DNA of 64,000 bases from contig CAUYUJ010015837.1 of the NCBI GenBank assembly GCA_963575745.1, forward strand, positions 700,264-764,263. The letters are read 5' to 3'. Both the position numbers and the translations under genes were made by a program. Origin of the DNA: Prorocentrum cordatum. Its lineage: Eukaryota; Sar; Dinophyceae; Prorocentrales; Prorocentraceae. Under the pieces are notes generated by a model. It had not been told where the DNA came from and searched no databases. It saw nothing but the letters and a program-made list of their open reading frames with translations. Each line of letters begins with the position of its first letter. Within the stretch, counting starts at the first letter, position 1. Positions 20,125 through 30,729 of the stretch are shown piece after piece.

Positions 20125-20433
20125 CTGATGCGTTTCCGAGTTTTATCGCGGGCCCTGATAGGCCTGAGGCCAGGTCAGGCACCGCTCTGGACTTGGGCCC
20201 AAGGTGGCTCGGGCTCGCCTCTTGAACACCTTCGGGGGGACCTCCCCCTCTAGGCTCGCTGGCGGCACTTGCTTCTGTGCCTTCTGCTGCTGTGTTGGAT
20301 ATTCGCGCTTCTGCATGGCAGGCCATTGGTGTTCAGTAGGGTTGTCGCTCCAGCTCCGCCTGCCCCCACTTTCAAGGTCCCCACGTGCTCTAAAACAAAG
20401 CTGGCTCACTTTAAGAGGCGTCAGTGTAAATAT
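20125..20433 (+). repeat. Split direct repeat B2 (right end of element)
   Basis: 309 bp, a copy of B1. Sequence past 20433 (TTGTTTGATCGC) is not shared with the B1-A2 junction, so this marks the right boundary of the element. Confidence 0.92.
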
Positions 20434-20938
20434 TTGTTTGATCGCTTCCCCCCGCCCTCCTCGGGCGCGCGCCTGGACGGTCGACGCGAATGATGGAGCC
20501 GAAGCGAAGCGGATGCCGAAGATTCGGAAACTATATCATTGATCGTTCCCCCCACATACTCATATTAGTCGGCATACTGCTTTAGCTGCGTCGGTTTCGT
20601 TTGTTTTCCAAAAAACAGGTTCGGTGGTGGCGGCCCACGGGGTCACCTCCAGGGGCTCGAAGAGAATATACTGCGCTCTATAGCGCCTCGTGGCTTGGGT
20701 TCGGGAGCCGCCCTTCTCTCCGTCGGTGCCATCCGCGCGAGGGCGCGAAGAGAAAGGCGCGTGTCGTGGCGCGGAGCGCGAAGATGTCATGACCCCAGAG
20801 ATCCGACGCTCCGAGCAAACATGGGAGCGGCGAGTTCTTGGTCGTGTTCGGCCTCCGGGGTCCCTCGCCGGGCCTCGGGACCTTCCACAAAACGACGCAG
20901 GACGACATTCCGGCCCGGGAGAGTGGTCCAGTCCTCCG

Positions 20939-21082
20939 GTGACCTTTCGCCGGAGTGACCTGTGGTGCGGGCCCAATGGGGTCCCCCGATCGCTGAGCGC
21001 GAAGCTATAGTGGCGGCTTGCGCGCTTGGTTTTTGCCCCATCGCCCCCCCCCCCCCCCTCGAAGCCGCGCACCAAAGGTCAC
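20939..21082. repeat. Family B short inverted-repeat element, copy 1
   Basis: It begins GTGACCTTTCGCCGGAGTGA and ends AAAGGTCAC, with a conserved interior (TCCCCCGATCGCTGAGCGCG; CTTGCGCGC). Related copies are at 40776-40913 and 45111-45257. The sequence 20434-20938 and 21083-21667 around it holds C-rich and T/C-rich low complexity and no recognised gene. Confidence 0.7.
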
Positions 21083-21667
21083 TCTTGCCTACTTTGGGTT
21101 TCTCAGTAAACGTAAGGAAGGGGGTTACCCCCCCGACGGGGGTCAACCTCGCCTCGTCGTCGCGCCGCGACGGGGTCGGAGCGCCTTCGGCGCGCGGTGG
21201 CTGCCCGCGATGGGGGTCGATGTGGGGCTGTCGTTGGGGGTGACGCCCCCCCGACGCTTATTGAGGAACTCGGAGTCGGGCCGCTCTTGCGTGTGGCCGA
21301 TCCGGAGCCCACGCATCGAGGGCATGGGAGCGGGCGGAGGTCCGGGCTGTGGCTCAGGCCCGGGCCTGCTGGGCCAGGGGAGGCAGAGGGCGGCCCCTCC
21401 TCCCCTGCCCCTCCCCTGCCTCTCTCCCCCATCTTCCTCCTCGTCGCGCCCCTTCCCATTCCCTTCCCCTTCCCCTCCCCTCCCTCCCTTCCTCCCTTCC
21501 CCTCCCCCCCCCCCCCTCCCTCCCACTCCTCTTTCTCCTCGTCGCTGTCCTCCACGTCCTCCGTTGGCCTGCGCCTCCTGCCCCCTCAGCCTCCCCCTCG
21601 GCCTCGTGCGCTGCTCTTTCGCCTCTGGTCCTTCCCGGGCTGATCCTGGGTCCTTGGCCCGCCAGAG

Positions 21668-21778
21668 GAGCCGGCGCCCGCGCAGCCGGAGCAGGCGGGC
21701 TCGCGGCAGATTACGCGGGAGGAGCTGAGTCGGCACGCCGGCAGGGAGAAGGGCAATTGGGTTGCTCTGTACGGCAAG
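21668..21778 (+). CDS. Fumarate reductase-cytochrome b5 fusion, exon 3: first half of cytochrome b5 domain
   Basis: This 37-codon exon reads a Pro/Ala/Glu linker and then SRQITREELSRHAGREKGNW and VALYGK. This is the canonical start of a cytochrome b5 heme-binding domain (T-x-E-E-L, H, W-V-A-x-x-G-K). A stop codon lies just past its end in the same frame (21782-21784), and a stop lies upstream at 21641-21643, so no long ORF marks it. The end AAG followed by GCTTGA would be a GC donor. Joining to 24221 in phase 0 gives ALYGK-VYELADYVEEHPGG, a seamless cytochrome b5 sequence. The acceptor is CCAGAG at 21667, or CCAG at 21665 if exon 2 ends at 513. Confidence 0.82.
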
Positions 21779-22502
21779 GCTTGAAGGATACAAAGGCATG
21801 GCCTCGGCATGGCCTTTTGTGGAGTCGCGCAGTGCTTTTGGCTATCGGTGTGTTGACCCTTACGGCTGACTCCGCCGATCCTGAAAAGAGAGAACCAATG
21901 ACGCAAAATGCGGAAGGGGAAACAAGAGCAAACAGCAGTGGCAACCCAGATGTCACAAGGGCCAGGGGCAAGTTGACGCGAGTGTGGCATGGCTCAAGTT
22001 AGCTTGGGCTGGCGCGCCTGAGGAAAGGTGCCTGGACCCCCTTCTGGGACCCCCTAACCCCCGCGGGCCCCCCCTTCCGCAGGGATGGGAGCGAATGACA
22101 GTGCTTCTCCTGCGACTCGATTGCGAGACTGCTCGATATTGTTCAGGCTGCCGGGGCACAGTTGGCCCATCCAATGGGACCTCTTCCCCTCCCCCCCGAC
22201 GACCTCCTGGCGGGGCAGGCATCAAACGGAAGGGGCTTTCTTTTCCACTCGTTGACGACACGACTGCATCTTGCTATGGCAGGCAGGTTCCCCCCCAAGC
22301 GCTATCTTACCGAAGGACCCCGCCCTCCTCCGGGCGAGGAAGGGATCCGACGGACCCCCCGCCGAGAATCCTCGGCTCGAGCACGGCAGGGCTCGGTGGT
22401 GCTCGGGCGGGCGGCGACCGAGAGGCCCATCGGGCGCCCTCCCCGTGCCCTCCCTTGGGGCCCCAGCTCCCCCGGAGCGGAAGGAACCGGAGGGAAAGCG
22501 AT

Positions 22503-22551
22503 GTTCGGAGGAGGAGGAGGAGGAGGAGGAGGAGGAGGAGGAGGAGGAGGT
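22503..22551 (+). repeat. (GGA)n tract
   Basis: About 14 GGA units within the third intron. Confidence 0.9.
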
Positions 22552-22719
22552 GTTCGGTTCCAGGGGCCTGCGCTATTCCGCCGACCCCCAGGAGAGGATG
22601 TGTGCTTCTTCCGATTTCGCATGTACCGCCTGCTGCTTCGCGTCGTGCTGTGCATGTTGCTGATCTGTCCTCCTCTTCCTCCGCGTTTGTTGCGGGGTTT
22701 ACTGGGGGACCTCTTGGAG

Positions 22720-23160
22720 GCGTGGGGGGCGGCCTCATTGGGAGCCTTTTCATCGTCGTGTGGTGTTTTTTGGGGCGGGGCTCCCTGGGGGTCTCTTGGG
22801 GGTCCTCTTGCGGGCATGTTTGGCGTCCTGGGGGCCACCTTGCCGGGGATAACTTCCCGGGCCCCTCCCGAGTTCACCTCCTCGGCTTGTCTTGGTCCTC
22901 TTGGGGCCTTCTTGAGGGCCGTCATGGGGGCATCTTGGGCAGTCTCGGGCCCTCTTGGGCTATCTCTGGCCCTCTTGGGGGCCGCTTCGGCCGTCCTGGT
23001 CTGGTGTGGGAAACTTCTCAGGCCATTTGGTGTTTTCATCGACAAGGCGACCATGTGGACATCCTGGAACAACTTATACGCTGTCAGTCCTGTGTGTCTC
23101 TTGATGCCATCTTGTTGGTCGTCTTGGGGCCCTCTTTGGGTGTCTTCGGGCCTGTTGGGC
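22720..23160 (+). repeat. CTTGGGGGCC-type degenerate repeat array
   Basis: Irregular ~15-bp units of TCTTGGGGCCGTCTTGGGGG type. The same motif builds arrays at 28940-29330, 30730-31370 and 33750-34050 and, inverted, at 58080-59430. Confidence 0.6.
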
Positions 23161-24220
23161 CGCTCCGAGGCCGAATTCCATGTATGATGTTCTGGAAGCC
23201 ACCCTGGCGCGTTGGCGCCCGCCTCTTGGAAGGGTGGATTTGGGTGCCCCGAGGAGCTGAGAGGTGCGCTGGTGAGCCCGCCGACGCCTCCCTCCGACTC
23301 TCGCCCCCCCTAAAGGGTTTGCGAACCTCAGGAAAAAGGGAAATGCAGGGGGACCGCCGAATGTCTCACACGCATGCATTTTCACCCCCTGGCCGCTGGA
23401 GCCTAGCCAGCCAGGTCTTGCTGGTCTGGCTCGGTGCGCAGGTTTCATCTACTTAGCCTCCCTCTTTTGGCCAGGATCCCCCCCACCCCTCCGCGGCAGG
23501 AAATAAATCATCAAAGGTATGGGCCTCCCTTCGACTCGACAGCTTGGCTCGATTCTGCTTGGGTCAGAGGGGTGGTCCACGGTTTCCCTGTAACCTCCTC
23601 CATTCGACCTCCCCCCCCACACACACACTCGTCGACGAAAGGATCAGAGGGAACGGGGCAAGGAGGCCTCTCTCGTCTCGATTTCTTAATGGCTCGATTT
23701 TGCCTGGGTTGGCGGGGTGGCTGAGGGTCCCCCCTCCCCAGGACTCTTTTTTTACCCCGCACGGCCCCAAACCCGCGAGACAGGAACCGGAGTGGAATGC
23801 GCTCGCTCTCAACTCGACTGCGACCTGGCTCGATTCTAGCGCTCCGGCCCCCCCCCCCAGCGGGAAAGGGCCGAAGGGAAGAGGATTCCCTTCGACTTCG
23901 ATGGCACCGTGGCCCGATGGTCCTGTGCTGGGCTGGCAGTTTGACGCGATGCCTGGAAGAGAACCCCTCGCATGCGCCGACAGGGTCGGAGGAGTTTTCG
24001 GGAGAAGCGCACCCAAAACGTGTGTGACTGTGCCCCACGGTAGGTCAGGCGACCCCAGCGCGAGTAGAACGCCGCCAGTGGCCCATGATCGGTCCATGTC
24101 GAGCGATCGAAGAACCGCGATCGTTCAAGGTTGAGCGATCCACGCGGTGTCAGAAGCTATCTATTGCCGACGTTATCGCGACGCGGACCTGCCGTGCAAT
24201 TTTCTGCCTTCGCGCAAAAG

Positions 24221-24379
24221 GTGTACGAGCTCGCAGATTACGTGGAAGAGCACCCTGGCGGCGAGGAGGCGATCACGGACGTGGCGGGCATTGACGGGAC
24301 AGAAAAATTCGCCGCCGTGCACAACAAGGAGCTCTTGGAGTCCATGGGGTTCACTCCCCTGGGAGTCCTCGTCGACTGA
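24221..24379 (+). CDS. Fumarate reductase-cytochrome b5 fusion, exon 4: second half of cytochrome b5 domain and stop
   Basis: 52 codons plus TGA. The exon begins VYELADYVEEHPGGEEAI, with the axial heme ligand His at 24251-24253 inside the HPGG motif. It continues DVAGIDGTEKFAAVHNKELL, where the second His (24320-24322) fits the other heme ligand, and ends GFTPLGVLVD. The domain would pass electrons between heme and the flavin of the fumarate reductase. A fusion of this order (fumarate reductase then cytochrome b5) is known in fungi such as the S. pombe osm1 protein. No organelle targeting can be judged because the N-terminus is outside the window. Confidence 0.85.
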   Translation: MYELADYVEEHPGGEEAITDVAGIDGTEKFAAVHNKELLESMGFTPLGVLVD

Positions 24380-25620
24380 CTCCCTCACGCGGGCTCGCGG
24401 CCTGACCAGACGTGGCCGCGTCCGCCCAGCATGGTGTGCCGAGCCCTCAGCAGGGCCGGCCCGTAGTATCGCCCCCGCCGCGTCGGCCGGTGGCGCCATG
24501 GTGGCACAGGCCATGGTCGCCCCCCGTTTTCCTCTCGCGGCTGTCGCCGCGATCTCCTTGCATGACGTGCCGCAGCCTTCACGGCGACTCGCCTGCACGC
24601 TCCGGCTATCAAAGCCAGCCCCCCCCCGTCGGACTGCTCCCGCGTTGCCCCGATTCCCCCCCGGCCCTGGCTCTTGTTCCGCAGAATTGCTAGGATTTTT
24701 CCGCCACCTCCACCTGATGTGCCCGCCGACCCCAGGGAAGCCAATAGTGTTCGCAGAGGCGGCGGGACGAAAGACCCTGACATCAGCGCTGCCCGCCAGT
24801 GTCAGAGCACGAAAATAGAAACATGCGGATTGGGCCCGAACATGTTTGTGGTTGTTGTTGTTGTTGAACATTATTACTTCTAAAGAATAATTATTGCTGG
24901 GACCCCTGGTGCACGACCCCCCCGCCGCGCCTAGGCCGCAGCCTCATTTTCATCATTTTCGTGAGGAAGTCTCAGGCAAAACGGGGGAGTCCGGATCCGG
25001 TTGTGTTGTTACGATCGGTTTTCCCTTGCAAAAAATAAGCTAAAGTGGACATTTCTTGTTCTAACATAACCAAACTTCAAGAATCCCTTGCAAAAAATAA
25101 GGTAAAGTGGACATTCGCGCGCGCAAGACGAAATCCTTCCAAAACCTTAGTTTTCGTAGCGATTTTAACATAAAAACATCAAAAAACCAATGGTTTTTCA
25201 AAAAAAAATGTCAAAATTTCATCCCGCGCGCTCTTGCGGATTCGTAGGAAACCCAACACTTTTTAAACATTTCTGTCAAACGGGCTTTTGCGAGCAACTT
25301 TTTCGAACTTCTGCAACAACGGTTGCGCACCTGCCAGGGCCATCATCCCTGTCAAATAATACCATGCGGGACACATTCGTTTTTTCTTCGCGCGCGCACG
25401 CCGTCGTCGTCGGCCGCGGGGCCCTGAATAGTAGCCACGGTCGTCCGCATGCCACGAAGTGAAGTGTCCGAACGTCATAGGGCGGGAAGCTGGGTGTGGG
25501 TGGTGGCGAAGAGTCGTTTGGAAATTTGGTAGAGCTTGAACCGGCCCCCCCACAAAGTGGGGGTATTGCCCGCCTCCTATGAAAACCCTGGCACTGGTGA
25601 GAACGGAGTGTCCCCACGTG
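24380..25620 (+). other. 3' flank of the fusion gene; no gene recognised
   Basis: GC-rich sequence to ~24830, then a more AT-rich stretch. At 25026-25115 the segment CTTGCAAAAAATAAGGTAAA recurs twice about 60 bp apart. Short GTT runs occur near 24845. A transcript end may lie here, but no polyadenylation signal can be identified, and dinoflagellates have no reliable AATAAA rule. Confidence 0.5.
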
Positions 25621-25623
25621 CTA

Positions 25624-25626
25624 GTA

Positions 25627-25698
<72 letters not shown>

Positions 25699-26655
25699 GA
25701 ACTCTCATTCTTGAAGAATAATTATGGTTGATCCCCCCCCACCGGTGCACATTGATTTTTTTCGATTGAAGTGCCACCCCCGGGGCTCGCACCTTGTTTT
25801 TTCTCAAGGAAAGTCTTCCTGCTCAAACTGTGCCCCTGCCCCCCGGGCTACAACAACAACGGCTCCCGCCTGAGACTTCCTCGATTTTTACTCAGGACCC
25901 CCGCTCCCGCCTGAGACTTCCGCGCAATTTACTCAGGAAAGGCGCTCCCGTCTGAGACTTCCTCGCAATGTAATCAAGACCCCCGCTCCCGCCTGAGACT
26001 TCCGTGCAATTTACGTGGGAACGGCGCTCCCGCCTGAGACTTCTTCGAATTTTACTCAGGACCCCCGCTCCTGCCTGACATTTCCGCGCAATTGACTCAG
26101 GAACGGCGCTCCCGCCTGAGACTTCCTCGCAATTTAGTGAGGACCCCCGCTCCCGCCTGAGACTTCCGTGCAATTTGCTCAGGAACGGCGCTCCCGCTTG
26201 AGACTTCTTCGCAACTTAGTCAGGGCCCCCGCTTCCGCCTGAGATTTCCTTACAATGTACTCAGGACTGCGCTCTCGCGTGCGACGTCCTCACACATTAT
26301 TATGGAATTGCGTTTCGGCGCTCAGGAACCACGCACGCGCCAAGGACGCCTTCACAACGTGGTATCTTCCCTCTTCCTTCGTCCTTCCCCCTCCCCTTCC
26401 TCCCACTCTCCCTCGTTCTTCCCCTCCTCCTCTTGCAGGGCCCGCGCCAATTCCAATGGCGGGCAGAGAGATGTACGCCCCCGAAGGATTGTCCGCCCGT
26501 TCCGGTTTGCCCGTACGTCTAAGCCCGCCGGCCCCAGCAAAGAGAAAAAATCCCCCCGAAAGGGGTGTGATCGAAGACGAAGAGGGCGGGCATCGAGGGT
26601 GTAGGGTATACGTGTTGAATGACTCGCGGGCAAGTATGAGCGTACAGCCTTAAAA
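25624..26655 (+). repeat. Duplicated block, copy 1: (GTT)n, spacer, CTCCCGCCTGAGACTTCC minisatellite, short ORF-like tail
   Basis: (GTT)n at 25627-25699 is followed by GAATAATTATGGTTGATCCC and a GTGCCCCTGCCCCCCGGG-like spacer. About ten 41-43 bp units of CTCCCGCCTGAGACTTCCTC type follow (25863-26265). Then come a pyrimidine tract and a segment after CTCTTGCAG (26439) that reads MYAPEGLSARSGLP and AKRKNPPERGVIEDEEGGH. The whole order recurs at 26656-28060. Confidence 0.75.
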
Positions 26656-26658
26656 TGG

Positions 26659-26713
<55 letters not shown>

Positions 26714-26727
26714 CGTTGTCGTTGTTT

Positions 26728-26758
<31 letters not shown>

Positions 26759-27701
26759 CGTTGAACTTTCTTTCTGAATAATAATTATTGTTGATCCCCC
26801 CTCACCGGTGCATGTTTTTTGCTCTCAATCAAAGTGTGCCCCTCGACGCTCGCACCCTGTTTTTTGACAGGGAAAATCTTGGAGTTCAAACTGTGCCCCT
26901 GGCCCCCCGGATAACAACAACAACGGCTCCCGCCTGAGACGTCCTCCAAATTTATTCAGGGCCCCCGCTCCCGCCTGAGACCTCCTCACGATTTACTCAG
27001 GATCGGTGCTCCCGCTTGCGATCACTTTGCAATTTAATCCGGACCCCCGCTCCCATCTGAGACTTCCTCACACTTTACTGAGGGACGGCGCTCCCGCTTG
27101 AGACTTCCTCACAATTGAGTCAAGACTTCTTCGCAATTTAATCAAGACTCCCGCTTCCGCCAGAGAACCTTTCACATTTTATTCAGGAATTGCGCTTCTG
27201 CTTGTGACCCCCATGCGATTTATTCAGAAATCGCGCTTTCAACGCTCAGGAAACACGCTGCGCCAAGGACGCGGTCACAATTGACTTAGGAATCGCGCTC
27301 TCGCCATGCTCAGGCATCCCGCTTGAATGTCCCACCCGCCCGACCCGCCCGTCAGGGGATCGCCCGCCCGTCGTGGGCTCCCGCCCGAGAAATCTTTCAG
27401 GAACGGCGTGTTCGCCTAGGACTTCCTCGACCGTTCACGCTCTTGCCTTCCTGCTCCTCCTCCCTCTCCTTCCTACCTCCTCCCTCCTCTCCTCCCTCCT
27501 CTCCTCCCTTCTCTCTCCCTCCTCTCGTCCCTCATCCTTATGCCTCTCTGCCCTATCCCCTCTCCCTCCTCTCCTCCTCCCTTCTCCCTCCCCTCTCCTG
27601 CCTCCTCCCTCCCTCTTTCTTTCTTTATGTCTTTTTCTCTCTCTCTCTCTCTATATATATATATTCTCTCTCTCTCGCTCTTTCTCTACCTCTCTTATCT
27701 G

Positions 27702-27740
<39 letters not shown>

Positions 27741-28060
27741 AATCAACCGCCCCCGTCTTCGCTCCTTCTCTTCTGGCGTTCGCCCTCTTCCTTCGTCCCT
27801 CCCCCTCCCTTCCTCCCACTCTCCCTCGTTGTTCCCCTCCTCTTGCAGGGTCCACACCAATTCCAATGGCGGGCACATGTACGCCCACGAAGGATCGTCC
27901 GCCCGTTCAGGTTTGCCCGCCTGTCCAAGCCCGCCGCCCCCCGCAAAGAGAAAGAATCCCCCCAAAGGGGGTGTGATCGAAAACAAAAAAGGCGGGTATC
28001 GAGGGTGCGGGGAACTCGTTTTGAATGACACACGGGCAAGTTAGAGCGAACAGTCGTATG
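26656..28060 (+). repeat. Duplicated block, copy 2
   Basis: Same order as copy 1: (GTT)n/(GTC)n at 26656-26765, the same spacer, minisatellite units at 26930-27330, a long C/T tract with (CT)n and (TA)n at 27430-27740, then CTCTTGCAG (27849) and a segment reading MYAHEGSSARSGLP and AKRKNPPKGGVIENKKGGY. The tail stays open in the same frame in both copies despite substitutions. Confidence 0.75.
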
Positions 28061-28935
28061 CTGATTGTTGTTGGTGTCGTTATTGTTGTTGTTGCTGTCG
28101 TTGATGCTGTCGTCGTTGTTGTTGCTGCAGTTGTGAGCTTGTTTTCTTCTGGCCGCGCACAGGCGCTCAGGCTTGCATATGCGCGCGCGGGCGATCATGC
28201 TCCCTCCTCGTGTGAAGTTGTCCCTCCTCCATACCCCTCTTCTCCACACATCACCCCTGCGCCGAAACTGTCCCTCTAGGGTGAGCAGGAGGGTGGTGTG
28301 GAGAGCGATTGGAGCTGCGGGGCCAAGTGCTGCTCTTGCACCCCGGCCCGAGGTCTCTACAGCTTGTCGCAACTCAAAAGCATCAAGAATGACTTGGGAG
28401 AGGGAGGGGCGAGTTGCTTTACCACCAAGGCAGGCTTTGCTAAGTAGGCTTCTTCTGTGCAAATGGCCAGGTGTCTATGCCTGTGTTGGCCCCGTTCGCT
28501 GGGTGGTCATTGCGGTGCCTGCCAGGGCCGCTCGGACTCCCACTGTCTCTTTCGGGTCCCTCTGGTTGTTCGGAGGTCGTGTTCAGGTATACGCTCTCAT
28601 TTGTTCAATGCGCTGTGCTACGCTATGCTACGCGATGCTGCGCAATGCCCTGCGCGTCTGCCTTGATGTGAGTTGCACTGCAATGTGATGACAAGCCAAG
28701 CGTGCGGTACTTGACCGTGCTTGGTCACGCCATGTGGTACAGTCTGTACATATACTGCCGTTAACAATCTATGGTGCCTACGACCCATCCCGTCACCGTG
28801 CGTGTGTTGTGGGTCGGAGGCCTTTAGGATGCTTCTGCGGGTCGGATACCTTTCGGGGGCCTCTAGGAGGGATCTTGGGCCAGGCAGCAATGGGTGTCTG
28901 AATGTCATATTGGAAGGAAAGGCTCCCGAGGTCCC
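28061..28935. other. No gene recognised
   Basis: GTT/GTC-rich at its start, then unassigned GC-balanced sequence including a short GCTACGCTATGCTACGCGAT run near 28617. I see no conserved coding motif on either strand. Confidence 0.4.
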
Positions 28936-28939
28936 TTCG

Positions 28940-29330
28940 CTTTCCCCCTCTTTGGGCCTTCTTGTGCCGTCTTGGGGGCCTCTTAGGCCGTCTGAGGGCC
29001 CTCTTGGGCCGTCTTGGGGACATCTGTGGGGCCTCTGTGGCCGTCTTGGAGCGATCTTAATGGACTCTTGGGCCGCCGCGGGGCGTTCAAAACCAGACAA
29101 GGCGAAACGCGCAATTTTCTCAAACACCATATCGTGATCAATTTTTTTGGTATCCTGGGGCGCTCGTGGGGATCCTGTTGGGGCTGTCTTGACGCGTCTC
29201 GGAAGCTTGTTAGGCGGTCTTGAGGTCGCTTTCGGCTGTCTCGGGGCGCTCTCTGGCCGTCTCGGCGTCTCATGGGCCGTACTGGGAAACCCTTGGGGCC
29301 CTCTAGGCCCGTCTTGGAACCCTTTGATGA
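28940..29330 (+). repeat. CTTGGG-type degenerate repeat array
   Basis: Units such as GGGCCGTCTTGGGGACATCT and CTCTTGGGCCGTCTTGG, interrupted at 29085-29150 by an AT-richer insert around GGCGAAACGCGCAATTTTCT. Inserts of this kind also occur at 31120-31180 and 34040-34100. Confidence 0.65.
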
Positions 29331-30725
29331 CCGCTGGGGCAGATACGCGACAAACATCAACAGTCACGCACACACAGCCGCAGAACTTCCGTGGGCACCC
29401 GGGCCCCGAATGATATTATTCAGCATTGGAAATATTACAATGCCTGAGAATATTCCACTCAGTGGTTCGCGGTACGGTGGTGGGGGACATTTTGCATCCT
29501 TCACCTGCACACGCGCGCAGCCACAAGCAGTCGTTCGTGTATGATTCACATGGGCATGCACATGCTTACACGCACGATTTTGCCTACACCTTTGATTGCG
29601 CACGTGACCCTTTTGTTTGCGGTCGAGGTGCAATTCATTGGGCGGTGATGATGAAACCGATAGTATGCTGGACGTGACTTGGCAGACGCCGTACTGCCAC
29701 ATCGACTCGGCCAATTCCGCAGCTATCGCCAGCCGCGCTGGCAGCGCCATCAGGCATCACCGCCGCCACCGTCACCGCGGCAGCCGCCACGCTCGTCGCG
29801 ACAGCCGTCTTGGCATGAGGTGTCTTCAGGCGCGCGCGAGGTAACGTTCCCGCGCGCGCGAGGGGTAGATCGGCGGGGTTGGCGGCCTCAGTCGTTTGCG
29901 GCGGGGGCCCGCCCCCGCGCGCGGGGACCCCATGGCTACCTTGAAGTCTCGGCTCCAGGCTCTGCTCCACGAGGTCGGCGATGCCGGGGGCGGCACCATG
30001 CTGGAGGATCGGATGCTCTGCGTGCACTTGCGGGTCCAATCGCCACTCCCGCCCTCCCCTCCGTGGGAATTGTGAGAATCGAGGCTCCAGGCTCGAAGGT
30101 CGCGGATCGAGGTTTTTGGATTCTTCTCGGGGTTCCGGGAGGCTTCCCGTCGCCATGGCTCGATGCCCGTCGAGATCCTGGCGCCACAGCGCACCTCTGG
30201 AGGGGGCCAGGAACGTGTTGTAAGCTGGGGTCTTGCAGAGGACGCCAAGCGGGTGGCCGAGGCGGTAGGCCTGGAGCTCAGAGCGCCCCCGATCCGTGAC
30301 CCGCCCGTGCTCGGCTCCTGTGCTGGTGGCACGCCGCCGATTGCTCAACAAGTGCTGGGTGACGTGATCCCCCTGTCCGGTTTCAGCCAAGCGGCGCATG
30401 AACAGACAAGACCACAGCACACACAGTCGCACGCATTGATGCGGCTTGCGGGCCGGAGATCTGTCAGCGGGAGTTGTTGGTAGGCACCGCACTTGTTCAT
30501 GCCAGGAGCAGGGGAACGCTTTATCGAAGACGCCTACTGCGAATCACCGCCGCCCCCTGCCTTTGTGGAAGCGCCTATGTGTCTGACAGCTGGGCTAGAG
30601 CTTGGCCAAGCTATCGGACCATGTGTTCCCCGAGTCGGTTTGGAAAGGTTTCGGGGAACGCGGGGGGGAGGAAGGGGAGGAGGAGGAGAAGGAGGAAAAA
30701 GGAGAAGGGGAGGATACCTCTTCGG
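29331..30725. other. No gene recognised
   Basis: Mixed sequence with short CA-rich and GCGCGCG stretches and some modest ORFs on both strands. None shows a family motif. A G/A-rich run at 30658-30715 leads into the next repeat array. Confidence 0.4.
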
Positions 30726-30729
30726 AGCC

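Larger units (their letters stand above)
12467..20433 (+). mobile_element. Tyrosine-recombinase retrotransposon with split direct repeats (DIRS order, PAT/Ngaro-type ends)
   Basis: A 107-bp repeat (A) occurs at 12467-12573 and 19982-20088 with one difference seen. A 309-bp repeat (B) occurs at 19675-19983 and 20125-20433. The order is A1, ORFs, B1, A2, B2, with B1 and A2 sharing two bases at their junction. This is the split-direct-repeat layout of PAT and Ngaro elements, which are thought to replicate through a circular intermediate closed by a tyrosine recombinase. Inside are a Gag-like ORF, a reverse transcriptase-RNase H-methyltransferase ORF and a tyrosine recombinase ORF, all on the + strand. 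There are no LTRs, integrase or target-site duplication, as expected for this order. It lies in sense orientation in the giant intron. Confidence 0.88.
510..21667 (+). other. Giant (~21 kb) intron of the fumarate reductase-cytochrome b5 gene
   Basis: This interval separates exon 2 from the exon that carries the start of the cytochrome b5 domain. Both edges share CGCCAG. It starts GCGGGC and ends CCAGAG. It holds a LINE remnant on the minus strand, trinucleotide tracts, hairpin repeats and a whole tyrosine-recombinase retrotransposon in the sense orientation. No other host exon was recognised inside. Stretches 540-1560 and 1725-3110 hold only pyrimidine-rich or unassigned sequence, and 3255-4680 likewise. 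The intron reading is inference from exon order, phase and domain continuity. Confidence 0.65.
21779..24220 (+). other. 2.4-kb intron between the two cytochrome b5 exons
   Basis: It starts GCTTGA and ends GCGCAAAAG after a short pyrimidine-rich stretch. Inside are a (GGA)n run (22503-22551), a CTTGGG-type degenerate repeat array (22720-23010) and TCGA-rich degenerate repeats with C-runs (23460-24130). No other exon was recognised. Confidence 0.65.
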
